Source of the DNA: Paraktedonobacter sp964250225 | Lineage (GTDB): Bacteria; Chloroflexota; Ktedonobacteria; Ktedonobacterales; Ktedonobacteraceae | Reading direction: 5' to 3' | Assembly: GCA_964250225.1 (NCBI GenBank) | Contig: CAXUEY010000252.1 | Coordinates: forward strand, 1 to 5,672 | Length of the DNA: 5,672 bases | Shown: positions 1 to 5,523 of the stretch, one piece after another | Layout of the letters: each line of letters opens with the position of its first letter | Position numbering within the stretch: the first letter of the stretch is position 1 | Translations under genes and position numbers: made by a program | Notes under the pieces: model-generated | The model's database searches: none | Told to the model about the DNA's origin: nothing | Seen by the model: the letters and a program-made list of their open reading frames with translations, nothing else

Positions 1-20
1 ACCCCCATCCCAAAAACCTT

Positions 21-64
21 AAAAATTTTTACCCCCGCCCCCCCTTTTCGCGTTCGCGGGGCGG
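21..64 (-). terminator. Possible terminator after the DUF4397 gene
   Basis: A 7-bp all-GC inverted repeat (CCGCCCC at 35-41, GGGGCGG at 58-64) encloses a 16-base loop that itself contains a small CGCG/CGCG pairing. Read on the minus strand, downstream of the DUF4397 stop, the stem is followed by GGGT, five A and then five T (25-21). The position and GC-rich stem fit an intrinsic terminator. The T run is displaced by about nine bases, however, and the first ~50 bases are homopolymer-rich, so this could also be low-quality sequence at a contig end. Confidence 0.3.
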
Positions 65-109
65 CGTCTATAGCTTGTGCTTTGAGAAGGGGTTCCTTCA
101 CAGCGTTGC

Positions 110-964
110 TTACTTCTGGCGCGCTTGCGCGTAACGACGCACGCCAAGTCCCGCGCCAATGAGTAAAAGAGCAAGCACTCCCAGATACCAGGGATTGAAT
201 GGTTGGTTCTGAGAAGCAGGAACCGCCGAGGGATCGCTGCCAGTGTTCGGCATGCCAGGGGTAGCGGCTACTGCTGCTACTTTGAAGGCCAGCGCGGGCG
301 TCCCTTTGAGGAGGCCAACTGCGAAGACACTGTAGACCATGCCCCCACTGAGCGTCGCAGGGACTGCCACTTTCGCTCCAGAGGTTGTCGCTGTCACATT
401 GAAGGTATAGGATCCAGCGGGAACGGATAGGTAATTGCTGGCATTTTTGTATGCCAGGCCGCTAATCACTGTGCTGCCCCCAGCGGCAACGTCAACCGGG
501 CCTGCATCAGGCGACAGGTGATAAACGCGCACCGAGGCATTGTTGCCTGAGACCATGTTGTTATCAACAAAAGCGGTTAGTGAGAAGCCGCTGGCCGACG
601 TTCCTATTGCAGCCACCGTATAGATACCGCCCGCGTTTACTGACACGTCCTGGGTGATTACTGCTGTGCTAATGTCCTTACCAGTGGGTGTGACCTGGAT
701 TTTATGCGAGCCAGCGGGTACCTGCTGATAGTCAGTTATCGTCCCAAAAGTAAAGTTATTGAGGAGTTTGGTACCGTCAACGTACACATCAACGGCTCCG
801 GCGTCTGGAGAGGCGTGTACCACGCGTACCATCGCATCGTTTTGCTTTGAGACAGCCTGGGCGACTGGCGTCATTGGCATCACCAGAATAGCCAGAGAGG
901 CGCACGCGCCCAGAGCGACCAACGCGCGCCAGGTAAGCCGGGTAATCAAGATCTTCAAATTCAT
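110..964 (-). CDS. Secreted, C-terminally anchored protein with two DUF4397 domains
   Basis: This encodes a 284-residue cell-envelope protein of unknown biochemical function. Residues 1-36 form a signal peptide: Lys/Arg near the start, a hydrophobic core at about 14-30, and a likely cleavage after Ala-Gln-Ala at about 37. Two homologous units follow, each opening with VRV-H-SPDAG-VDV (about 46-60 and 145-159) and containing a VPAGS turn (82-86 and 181-185), which is the DUF4397 pattern. The C-terminus has an LPXTG-like MPNTG at 238-242, a Pro/Ser/Gln-rich linker, a hydrophobic segment at about 258-275 and a basic tail RRYAQARQK. Such tails act as sortase signals or simple membrane anchors; the ~16-residue gap between motif and membrane segment makes sortase processing uncertain. 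I prefer the ATG at 964 over the in-frame TTG at 973 because the purine-rich GAAAGAAGA lies about 10 bases before the ATG but almost touches the TTG. The gene is divergent from the ECF sigma gene. Domain call secure; function unknown. Confidence 0.88.
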   Translation of the reverse strand: MNLKILITRLTWRALVALGACASLAILVMPMTPVAQAVSKQNDAMVRVVHASPDAGAVDVYVDGTKLLNNFTFGTITDYQQVPAGSHKIQVTPTGKDISTAVITQDVSVNAGGIYTVAAIGTSASGFSLTAFVDNNMVSGNNASVRVYHLSPDAGPVDVAAGGSTVISGLAYKNASNYLSVPAGSYTFNVTATTSGAKVAVPATLSGGMVYSVFAVGLLKGTPALAFKVAAVAATPGMPNTGSDPSAVPASQNQPFNPWYLGVLALLLIGAGLGVRRYAQARQK

Positions 965-1095
965 CGTCAACAATCTTCTTTCTGTCTCGCATGCCTACGC
1001 GCTCCGAAATCTGCTGGCCATGCAGAATTTCAGAGTGAGCAGGGCGAGTAAACATCAATACACACGAGAAAAGCATAGCCATCCTTCTCGTTTCC

Positions 1096-1125
1096 TTGAA
1101 TGTGAGTTCCTTTTTCGCATATAAT
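1096..1125 (+). promoter_or_regulatory. Putative sigma70-type promoter for the sigma/propeller operon
   Basis: TTGAAT (1096-1101) and a perfect TATAAT (1120-1125) are separated by 18 bases, a good match to the housekeeping promoter consensus. Transcription would begin near 1132 and leave an untranslated leader of about 250 bases before the sigma factor start at 1384. There is no mapped start site, and a nearer promoter (for example around TATAAC at 1336-1341, which lacks a convincing -35) is possible. Confidence 0.5.
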
Positions 1126-1145
1126 GCCGGCAGGCGAGCCAGGAA

Positions 1146-1178
1146 CTGATAGTGAAGGGCCAATGCCCTCTCTATCAG
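1146..1178 (+). repeat. Strong stem-loop in the sigma operon leader
   Basis: CTGATAG (1146-1152) pairs with CTATCAG (1172-1178), and inside it AGGGC (1156-1160) pairs with GCCCT (1165-1169) around the loop CAAT. The two stems are joined by a small asymmetric internal loop (TGA against CT), giving 12-13 pairs overall. It begins about 14 bases after the predicted transcription start. No T run follows on either strand, so it is not a standard terminator; it may be a 5' stabilising structure or a protein-binding site. Confidence 0.5.
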
Positions 1179-1204
1179 CAAAACACACCCTATAGACGCG
1201 CCAT

Positions 1205-1227
1205 GTTACAAAAAGTGGTAACTTTTT
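1205..1227. repeat. Two overlapping inverted repeats in the leader
   Basis: GTTAC (1205-1209) and GTAAC (1218-1222) form an operator-like inverted repeat with an 8-base spacer. Overlapping it, AAAAAGT (1210-1216) and ACTTTTT (1221-1227) form a perfect 7-bp stem with a GGTA loop. The two pairings are mutually exclusive. Either could be a regulator site or a leader structure; no function is shown by the sequence. Confidence 0.4.
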
Positions 1228-1265
1228 CCAGCACACTACACAAACCGAGAAATACTACCATTTTC

Positions 1266-1309
1266 ACCCGGCCAGAGCGTCTCTTAAGGAGACACGTCCA
1301 CAACCGGGT
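1266..1309. repeat. Nested inverted repeats upstream of the sigma gene
   Basis: An outer pair ACCCGG (1266-1271) / CCGGGT (1304-1309) encloses an inner pair GTCTC (1279-1283) / GAGAC (1289-1293) with the central TTAAG. The arrangement can fold as a two-tier hairpin in the leader RNA or present a palindromic site in DNA. It ends about 75 bases before the sigma factor start. Confidence 0.4.
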
Positions 1310-1370
1310 ATGTATCGCTCGCCAGCCTGTCGACGTATAACAAAGAAGATGGATACGAGAACAAGTGAGA

Positions 1371-1386
1371 GAGGGCCTGGATTTTG
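1371..1386 (+). promoter_or_regulatory. Ribosome binding site that fixes a TTG start
   Basis: GAGGG (1371-1375), within a longer GAGAGAGGG, lies 8 bases before TTG at 1384-1386. The ATG at 1388 is in another frame, which ends at 1501. An in-frame TGA at 1366-1368 prevents any earlier start, so TTG at 1384 is the best initiation codon for the sigma factor. Confidence 0.65.
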
Positions 1387-2061
1387 GATGCAGAGCTACC
1401 AGCATTGGGCCAACTACCGGAGCATGATCCTAAGGATGGCGCATGGCAGGCGGAGCTTGTTGCACGTTGTTTACGCGGAGACGAACAAGCTTTCGCGTTG
1501 ATCGTCAACCAGTATGGGGATCTACTCCTACGCACTGCATATTTAGTGGTACAAGATGAGGAAACGGCCAGGGACGTTGTCCAGGAGACATGCTTGCTGG
1601 CCTGGAAAAATCTGTCTCAGTTGCGTGAACCGGAGCATCTGAGGGCATGGCTGCTGCGGATCGCCGTCAATCAGTCAACCACGGTCAAAAGGCAGTGGGC
1701 ACGCAAAGCAGCCTGGTTGCGCCAGGAATCGCGCCAGCAGCAGGTTGAGGGCACTATTCAGGCGGCGGATAGTGAGCGTGGTTTATTTGAGGAGATGCTT
1801 GATATGCGGCAGGCCATTGGCCAACTCCCGGTGAAACAGCGTCTGGTGCTGGTGCTTTTTTATTATCATCGTATGACCGTGCCAGAGATGGCCGCGCTCC
1901 TGAAAACATCAGAAAATACCCTGCGCAAACGCCTGCTGGCCGCGCGGGAAAAAATACGGGAAGCGCTGGGTGCTCCGCTCACTCCCATACAGAAACAGCG
2001 CGCGTTACCGAACACACTCTCTACTCACGCTGGATATATTGGGGGTCAACACGATGAATGA
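1384..2061 (+). CDS. ECF-type RNA polymerase sigma factor
   Basis: A 225-residue group 4 (extracytoplasmic function) sigma factor that would direct RNA polymerase to a dedicated promoter set. Sigma region 2 spans about residues 24-107, with the core-binding helix around DEETARDVVQET (58-69) followed by AWKNL (73-77), then LRAWLLRIAVNQ (86-97), the typical end of the domain. Region 4 spans about 141-194: QLPVKQRLVLVLFYY leads into the helix-turn-helix MTVPEMAALLKTSENTLRKRL (164-184). There is no sigma1.1 or region 3, which fits the ECF class. The C-terminal ~30 residues beyond region 4 have no recognisable domain. Translation starts at TTG (1384) behind GAGGG; regions 2 and 4 are complete, so nothing is missing. 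The stop overlaps the start of the downstream membrane propeller gene by 8 bases (ATGAATGA), so the two are translationally coupled, the usual arrangement for an ECF sigma factor and its regulator. Which genes it controls cannot be read from this window. Confidence 0.92.
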   Translation: MDAELPALGQLPEHDPKDGAWQAELVARCLRGDEQAFALIVNQYGDLLLRTAYLVVQDEETARDVVQETCLLAWKNLSQLREPEHLRAWLLRIAVNQSTTVKRQWARKAAWLRQESRQQQVEGTIQAADSERGLFEEMLDMRQAIGQLPVKQRLVLVLFYYHRMTVPEMAALLKTSENTLRKRLLAAREKIREALGAPLTPIQKQRALPNTLSTHAGYIGGQHDE

Positions 2062-3322
2062 GCCAGAGAAAACGGATGTCGAGCAATTTCGCAGCGAATT
2101 GAATGGCAGGAATGGGTCGCAGGACCGACTCACAGGCGAAATTGCTCGCGCACTGAGCACGCAGGCAACGCGTGTCCACTTTTCGCCCGCTATGCACGCT
2201 CAGGTGATGCAACACCTCACTCCACGCCGTCCTGAGTCGATGAGACGCCGTGTCTCGCCCGCGCTTGCCCTGGCTGCGGCTCTTCTGCTGGTCCTGCTCA
2301 TTGGACTGAGCGCGTACCTTGCGCGAGTGCTGCCGTTCTCTCCACAGACAAGCGTGCCCAGCGTGGTCTTTACCAACCAGGGTGGGTTGAGTACACCTGA
2401 TGAACTGGCCCAGGACGGTCAGCTTGTATCGCTCGACCCCACAGGTCAGCGCATTGTCTATAGCATCGCGAGTCAGCCAGGGGTGATGTATGTCACCGCG
2501 TTGGCCAATCCCGTTGCGCAGAACCAGCTCGCCATGCGCTTCGCCCGCGAAGCTTCCTGGTCGCCCGATGGCTCGGCGCTGGTCACGACAGTCTATGTCT
2601 CAGGCGAATCCTTGCCGCAACTTGCCCTCGTGCCGACTGGACAGTATATGCATTTGCTTGGAATCTCAGCGCAATCAGCAAGCTGGCTGCCTTCGTCAGC
2701 GACCACGATTACGTTTCTGACCCAGCAGAACGGGCTGACGACGCTGTGGAAAGTGACGCCTGATGGGCGCACTCTTCATACGATGGCCACCTTCGCGCTG
2801 CCAGCGATTGCCCAACATCTGAGCTGGTCGTCCAATAGTCGCTTTCTGGCGATCCTGGCCACGCCAGGTCAGACCCCCACACGCGATCTTCTGCAAGGGG
2901 CGAGCCACGCGCTCTACCTGTTTGATACCCTCGATCATCGTTTTACAGAACTGGTCGCGCCCGCTTCCTCTACTGTTGGAAACCTCGCCTGGACACCCGA
3001 TGGGCACCTGCTGACCTACGAACAGCGCAATGCCCAGGGGCAGAGCGTTCTCCATACGCTTGACTTGAGTACCCGCCAGACGCTGTTTACGCTGCCCTTA
3101 CAGCATTCGTTGCTGGGCATGAGCTGGTCGCCCGATAGTCGCACGCTGGTCTACAGCGATGATGGCACGCTGCATGCGCGCAGCCTTAACGGTATCCAGG
3201 TGACGTTTCCTCACCTGGCAGGCACCGCGACCTCCCCTTTCTGGCTGGATGGGCAGCATATTCTTTACCTTTCCATCCAGCACAACCGCGGACAATTGGC
3301 ACGCCTGGAAGCACAAACCTGA
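2054..3322 (+). CDS. Membrane-anchored WD40/PD40 beta-propeller protein, putative anti-sigma partner
   Basis: A 422-residue single-pass membrane protein. Residues 1-65 are hydrophilic and likely cytoplasmic. A transmembrane helix lies at about 68-90 (Ala/Leu-rich, preceded by RRR, so N-terminus inside). The rest, about 100-422, is predicted outside and carries seven spaced motifs of the PD40/WD40-like type, such as SWSPDG (168-173), SWSSNS (257-262), AWTPDG (312-317) and SWSPDS (357-362), with poorer copies near 127, 211 and 397. The 39-54 residue spacing matches propeller blades, as in TolB-like folds. I start it at ATG 2054 because GGGGG lies 8 bases upstream and the start overlaps the sigma stop; the open frame extends further back only inside the sigma gene. 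Its position after an ECF sigma gene and its topology suggest an anti-sigma factor or envelope sensor holding the sigma factor through its N-terminus. No zinc-binding HXXXCXXC anti-sigma motif is visible, so this role is inference; the propeller and membrane segment are seen directly. Confidence 0.88.
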   Translation: MNEPEKTDVEQFRSELNGRNGSQDRLTGEIARALSTQATRVHFSPAMHAQVMQHLTPRRPESMRRRVSPALALAAALLLVLLIGLSAYLARVLPFSPQTSVPSVVFTNQGGLSTPDELAQDGQLVSLDPTGQRIVYSIASQPGVMYVTALANPVAQNQLAMRFAREASWSPDGSALVTTVYVSGESLPQLALVPTGQYMHLLGISAQSASWLPSSATTITFLTQQNGLTTLWKVTPDGRTLHTMATFALPAIAQHLSWSSNSRFLAILATPGQTPTRDLLQGASHALYLFDTLDHRFTELVAPASSTVGNLAWTPDGHLLTYEQRNAQGQSVLHTLDLSTRQTLFTLPLQHSLLGMSWSPDSRTLVYSDDGTLHARSLNGIQVTFPHLAGTATSPFWLDGQHILYLSIQHNRGQLARLEAQT

Positions 3323-3345
3323 CACCCGTCTGGCCAGGAGTTGCG

Positions 3346-3505
3346 GTCAACGTAGACCAGACCGAAGCGCTTGTGATAGCCCTCGGACCGCTCAAAATTG
3401 TCCATTAGCGACCAGACAAAGTATCCTTTAACGGGCACGCCCTGGCTGTACGGCCTCGGCAACGTGTTGGATATGTGTGTTCAGGTAATTTATCCTCTCT
3501 GGAAC
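3346..3505 (-). pseudogene. C-terminal remnant of a GH1 family beta-glucosidase, frameshifted
   Basis: Reading leftwards, one frame gives PERINYLNTHIQHVAEAVQ (about 3502-3446) and another continues with QGVPVKGYFVWSLMDNFE, SEGYHKRFGLVYVD (to 3346). Joined, these match the conserved C-terminal part of glycoside hydrolase family 1 enzymes, including the GYF-WSL-DNFE...GY-KRFGL-YVD signature. Removing one C in the AGCCAGGG stretch near 3442-3448 restores one frame, so a 1-base insertion is the likely lesion. A normal DNFEW tryptophan, which helps bind the sugar, is replaced by Arg. Only ~53 codons of a usual ~450 remain; an in-frame stop (3509-3511) lies just upstream, similarity ends after YVD, and the remaining body is absent. 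The catalytic glutamates (NEP and ENG motifs) are not here, so it cannot be an active enzyme. It sits between the convergent ends of the propeller and dioxygenase genes, apparently left by a deletion or rearrangement. Confidence 0.85.
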
Positions 3506-3525
3506 AATTTAGTTTTCGAGAGTCC

Positions 3526-4386
3526 CTAAAGCGGTTGCAAGATAAATGTATATTCGACTGTATAAAATGGCACGGCAACACCATAGCTGGCCGCTTCCTG
3601 CATCGAGGTCTGCTGGACAAAATCGACGACTAGCGAATCTTTGGTGCCAAAGACTGCGTCTGAAGCGAGATATTGATCTCCTCTGACAAATAGATGCGTG
3701 GTTAACGGGGCAAAGCCGTCCGCTGAAATACGCAGGTGGATATGGGCCGGTCGGAATGGATGGCGGCCCAGCGCGTGGAGTAACTGTCCAACAGGGCCAT
3801 CGTCCGGGATGGCATAGGCGACGGGTTTGATGCCCACAAAGCAGTAGCGTCCCTCGTTATCGGTGCGGAACTTCCCGCGCAAATTCATATCGGGCTGGTC
3901 GGGGTCCTGTTGCTCATAGAGGCCCTGCTCGCTCGTTTCCCAGATATCAAGCAGAGCATGAGGAATGGGCGCCCCGTCAGTGGCGAGAACGCGCCCTGTG
4001 ACCACCACCGGTTCGCCACGACCATCTTTACTGATTGTCGCCCCCATTGGCAGTTCCTCCGCACCTTCCCGGTAGAACGGGCCAAAGATCGTACTCGCAG
4101 TTGCATTCCCTGGCAAACGATGATTGATCGCATCGACAAGCATCGTCACACCCATTGTGTCGGAGAGCAGAATAAACTCCTGGCGTTTCTCATCGCACAT
4201 TTGTCCGGTCCTGGTCAGAAACTGGATGGCCGCCATCCATTCTTCTTCCGTGAGTTCCACTTCGCGAATGAAGGCATGCACATGACGCACGAGGCTGCTC
4301 ATAATCTCTTTCAACCGTTGGTCAGGCGTTTGTGCCATACTCTCCAGCACATTGCGGGTCATCTGCTCTTCAGTATTGTTGCTCAT
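3526..4386 (-). CDS. Intradiol ring-cleavage dioxygenase, hydroxyquinol/catechol 1,2-dioxygenase type
   Basis: A 286-residue cytoplasmic non-heme Fe(III) enzyme of the intradiol family, which splits catechol-type rings between the two hydroxyls with O2, giving cis,cis-muconates, or maleylacetate from hydroxyquinol. The N-terminal dimerisation domain occupies about 20-95 (SLVRHVHAFIREVELTEEEW, then QEFILLSDTMGVTMLVDAIN). The catalytic beta domain follows from GPFY (102-105). Expected iron ligands are all present: Tyr157 (QGLYE), Tyr191 (VAYAIPDDGP), His215 and His217 (RPAHIH), with Arg212 in the usual active-site place. The RQEF-LLSDT-G-SML-like stretch, IPDDGPVG-LL-ALGRHP and the DAVFGTKDSLVVDF end recall hydroxyquinol 1,2-dioxygenases more than classical catechol enzymes; substrate remains inference. 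I start at ATG 4386, preceded by AGAGAGGA 7 bases upstream; the longer frame to 4464 has an N-terminus unlike the family. The gene is divergent from the acetamidase-family gene and probably shares its control region. Confidence 0.92.
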   Translation of the reverse strand: MSNNTEEQMTRNVLESMAQTPDQRLKEIMSSLVRHVHAFIREVELTEEEWMAAIQFLTRTGQMCDEKRQEFILLSDTMGVTMLVDAINHRLPGNATASTIFGPFYREGAEELPMGATISKDGRGEPVVVTGRVLATDGAPIPHALLDIWETSEQGLYEQQDPDQPDMNLRGKFRTDNEGRYCFVGIKPVAYAIPDDGPVGQLLHALGRHPFRPAHIHLRISADGFAPLTTHLFVRGDQYLASDAVFGTKDSLVVDFVQQTSMQEAASYGVAVPFYTVEYTFILQPL

Positions 4387-4428
4387 GCTCTGGTCCTCTC
4401 TCTGTATACATCGCTCAATGCTTGTTCT

Positions 4429-4434
4429 ATTGTA
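4429..4434 (-). promoter_or_regulatory. Possible -10 element for the dioxygenase gene
   Basis: On the minus strand, TACAAT (4434-4429) lies about 43 bases before the dioxygenase ATG at 4386. The -35 region is poor: TGCAAA at an 18-base spacing matches the consensus at only three of six positions, so activation by a regulator would be expected if this promoter is real. Confidence 0.35.
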
Positions 4435-4445
4435 GCACGGCGATC

Positions 4446-4474
4446 TTGCACCTTTGCATATCATATTCTATAGT
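4446..4474 (+). promoter_or_regulatory. Putative sigma70-type promoter for the acetamidase-family gene
   Basis: TTGCAC (4446-4451) and TATAGT (4469-4474) are separated by exactly 17 bases, placing transcription start near 4481 and leaving a leader of about 35 bases. The start codon at 4516 has a strong ribosome binding site, AGGAGG at 4503-4508, with 7-base spacing. Confidence 0.5.
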
Positions 4475-4515
4475 AAGAACAGACAAAATCGTTCCATACA
4501 TCAGGAGGCAGAGGC

Positions 4516-5451
4516 ATGACCACCTACCATATCGAACCCACGCGCGAGACCCTGCATGGCACCTTTTCCCGCGAGTATCCACCCGTCCTGACCATCGATT
4601 CCGGTGATACCGTATTGTTCCGCACGCTGAATTCGGCCTGGGCGCTGGAACCACCTTTTTTCGCCAAAGGGCAGGTGCGGCGATTTGAACCACGCGTAAA
4701 AGAGCGCGATAGTGGCCACGCGCTCTGCGGACCCATCGCTGTGCGTGGCGCGCAGCCGGGCATGACGCTTGAGATCCATATCAATGAGGTACGGCCCGGC
4801 GAATGGGGCTGGACAGGTGGCGGCGGACGGGAAAACGCGGTCAATACCCATCTTGGCCTGGTCGAGCAGGGCGTCGAACTCATCTGGTCGCTCGATGCCG
4901 ATACGTTGCTCGGCAAAGATCAGTACGGGCATACCATCGCATTACATCCGTTTATGGGTGTGATGGGCATGCCACCCGCCGAAGCGGGCAGACACAGTAC
5001 GATTCCACCACGTTTTTGTGGGGGCAATATCGACTGCAAAGAACTGGTGGCTGGTAGTGTATTGTATTTGCCTATCACGGTCCCGGAAGCGCTGTTCTCT
5101 GTGGGCGATGGACACGCGGCCCAGGGCGACGGGGAAGTCTCCGGCGTGGCTATCGAGTGCCCGATAGAGCGGGTTGACCTGACTTTCACCTTGCGCGACG
5201 ACCTCCATCTGACCACTCCCCGCGCCAGAACAGATGCGGGATGGATCACCTTTGGTTTCCATGAAAATCTGCACGAGGCCTCGCTCATCGCCCTGGACGC
5301 CATGCTTGACCTGATGGATGAGTTGCACCATTTGCCCAGGCCGCAAGCGCTGGCCCTGGCGAGTCTCGTGGTAGATCTCCATGTGACGCAAATCGCCAAT
5401 GGCGTCCACGGCATCCACGCGATCTTGCCTCACGAGGCAATTGGTAAATGA
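4516..5451 (+). CDS. Acetamidase/formamidase family protein
   Basis: A 311-residue cytoplasmic protein of the FmdA/AmdA family, whose characterised members hydrolyse short aliphatic amides such as formamide or acetamide to the acid and ammonia. Family hallmarks in order: SGDTV (29-33), ERDSGHALCGPIAVRGAQPGM (63-83, start of the family fold), HPFMGVMGMPPA (143-154), RFCGGNIDCKELV (166-178) and the highly conserved ALFSVGDGHAAQGDGEVSG stretch at about 191-209, followed by AIECP. The length matches the ~300-residue form of the family. The start is secure, with AGGAGG 7 bases before ATG 4516 and a good promoter upstream. It is transcribed away from the intradiol dioxygenase, 129 bases apart. No second amide-utilisation gene (transporter, urease-like) is in view. 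Substrate cannot be named from sequence; many family members are untested. Confidence 0.9.
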   Translation: MTTYHIEPTRETLHGTFSREYPPVLTIDSGDTVLFRTLNSAWALEPPFFAKGQVRRFEPRVKERDSGHALCGPIAVRGAQPGMTLEIHINEVRPGEWGWTGGGGRENAVNTHLGLVEQGVELIWSLDADTLLGKDQYGHTIALHPFMGVMGMPPAEAGRHSTIPPRFCGGNIDCKELVAGSVLYLPITVPEALFSVGDGHAAQGDGEVSGVAIECPIERVDLTFTLRDDLHLTTPRARTDAGWITFGFHENLHEASLIALDAMLDLMDELHHLPRPQALALASLVVDLHVTQIANGVHGIHAILPHEAIGK

Positions 5452-5452
5452 C

Positions 5453-5482
5453 TCATTTCAGTTGAAAATGCAAATGAAATGA
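5453..5482. repeat. AT-rich inverted repeat after the acetamidase-family gene
   Basis: TCATTTCA (5453-5460) and TGAAATGA (5475-5482) are perfect 8-bp inverted copies with a 14-base spacer. A shorter competing palindrome, TTTCA-GT-TGAAA, lies at 5456-5467. It begins one base after the stop codon of the amidase gene and about 40 bases before the next start. No T run follows, so an operator or mRNA 3' end structure is more likely than an intrinsic terminator. Confidence 0.4.
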
Positions 5483-5523
5483 AACGCTGATATTCAAAAA
5501 AGCATGAATTTGGAGGAAAAACG

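Larger units (their letters stand above)
965..1383. other. Divergent intergenic region between DUF4397 and sigma factor genes
   Basis: This 419-base stretch has no convincing gene. Short open frames exist on both strands, but none has a recognisable protein pattern combined with a good ribosome binding site. It holds a rightward sigma70-like promoter (1096-1125) and at least three inverted repeats between 1146 and 1309, ahead of the sigma factor start at 1384. For the leftward DUF4397 gene I found no clear -35/-10 pair close to its start. A TTATAT sequence read on the minus strand around 1120-1125 is possible but would leave a leader of about 150 bases. Confidence 0.6.
4423..4481. repeat. Inverted repeat framing the divergent promoters
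   Basis: TGTTCT (4423-4428) and AGAACA (4476-4481) are reverse complements that lie at the predicted start point of each divergent promoter. The similarity is wider: read away from the centre, the two sides are CTACAATAGAACAAG and CTATAGTAAGAACAG. This could be a pair of operator half-sites for one regulator, or just the resemblance of two promoters. In addition, TGCA-CCTT-TGCA sits at 4448-4459 between them. Confidence 0.4.

Noticed and set aside
86..99. GAAGG-GGTT-CCTTC hairpin just after the DUF4397 stop
   Set aside because: The 5-bp stem is not followed by a T run on the minus strand, so there is little support for it as a terminator.
789..1181. Minus-strand 130-codon open frame overlapping the DUF4397 start
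   Set aside because: It runs through the signal peptide region of the real gene in another frame, and its Arg-rich tail has no family pattern. The AGAAGG before its internal ATG near 1074 is not enough on its own.
1152..1340. Plus-strand 62-codon open frame in the leader
   Set aside because: It lies across predicted hairpins, has no good ribosome binding site and its composition is not protein-like.
1310..1501. Plus-strand frame using ATG 1388 instead of TTG 1384
   Set aside because: It ends at 1501 and does not encode sigma region 2; the frame from TTG 1384 gives the complete sigma factor.
3495..3522. CTCTC/GAGAG hairpin as a terminator for the dioxygenase gene
   Set aside because: The stem has only 5 bp with an 18-base loop, and no T run follows on the minus strand.
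3910..4473. 187-codon plus-strand open frame opposite the dioxygenase gene
   Set aside because: It is the antisense shadow of a gene with a full catalytic motif set, and its translation resembles no family.
4920..5433. Two long minus-strand frames opposite the acetamidase-family gene
   Set aside because: They are antisense shadows caused by GC-biased codon use; the plus-strand frame carries the conserved family motifs.
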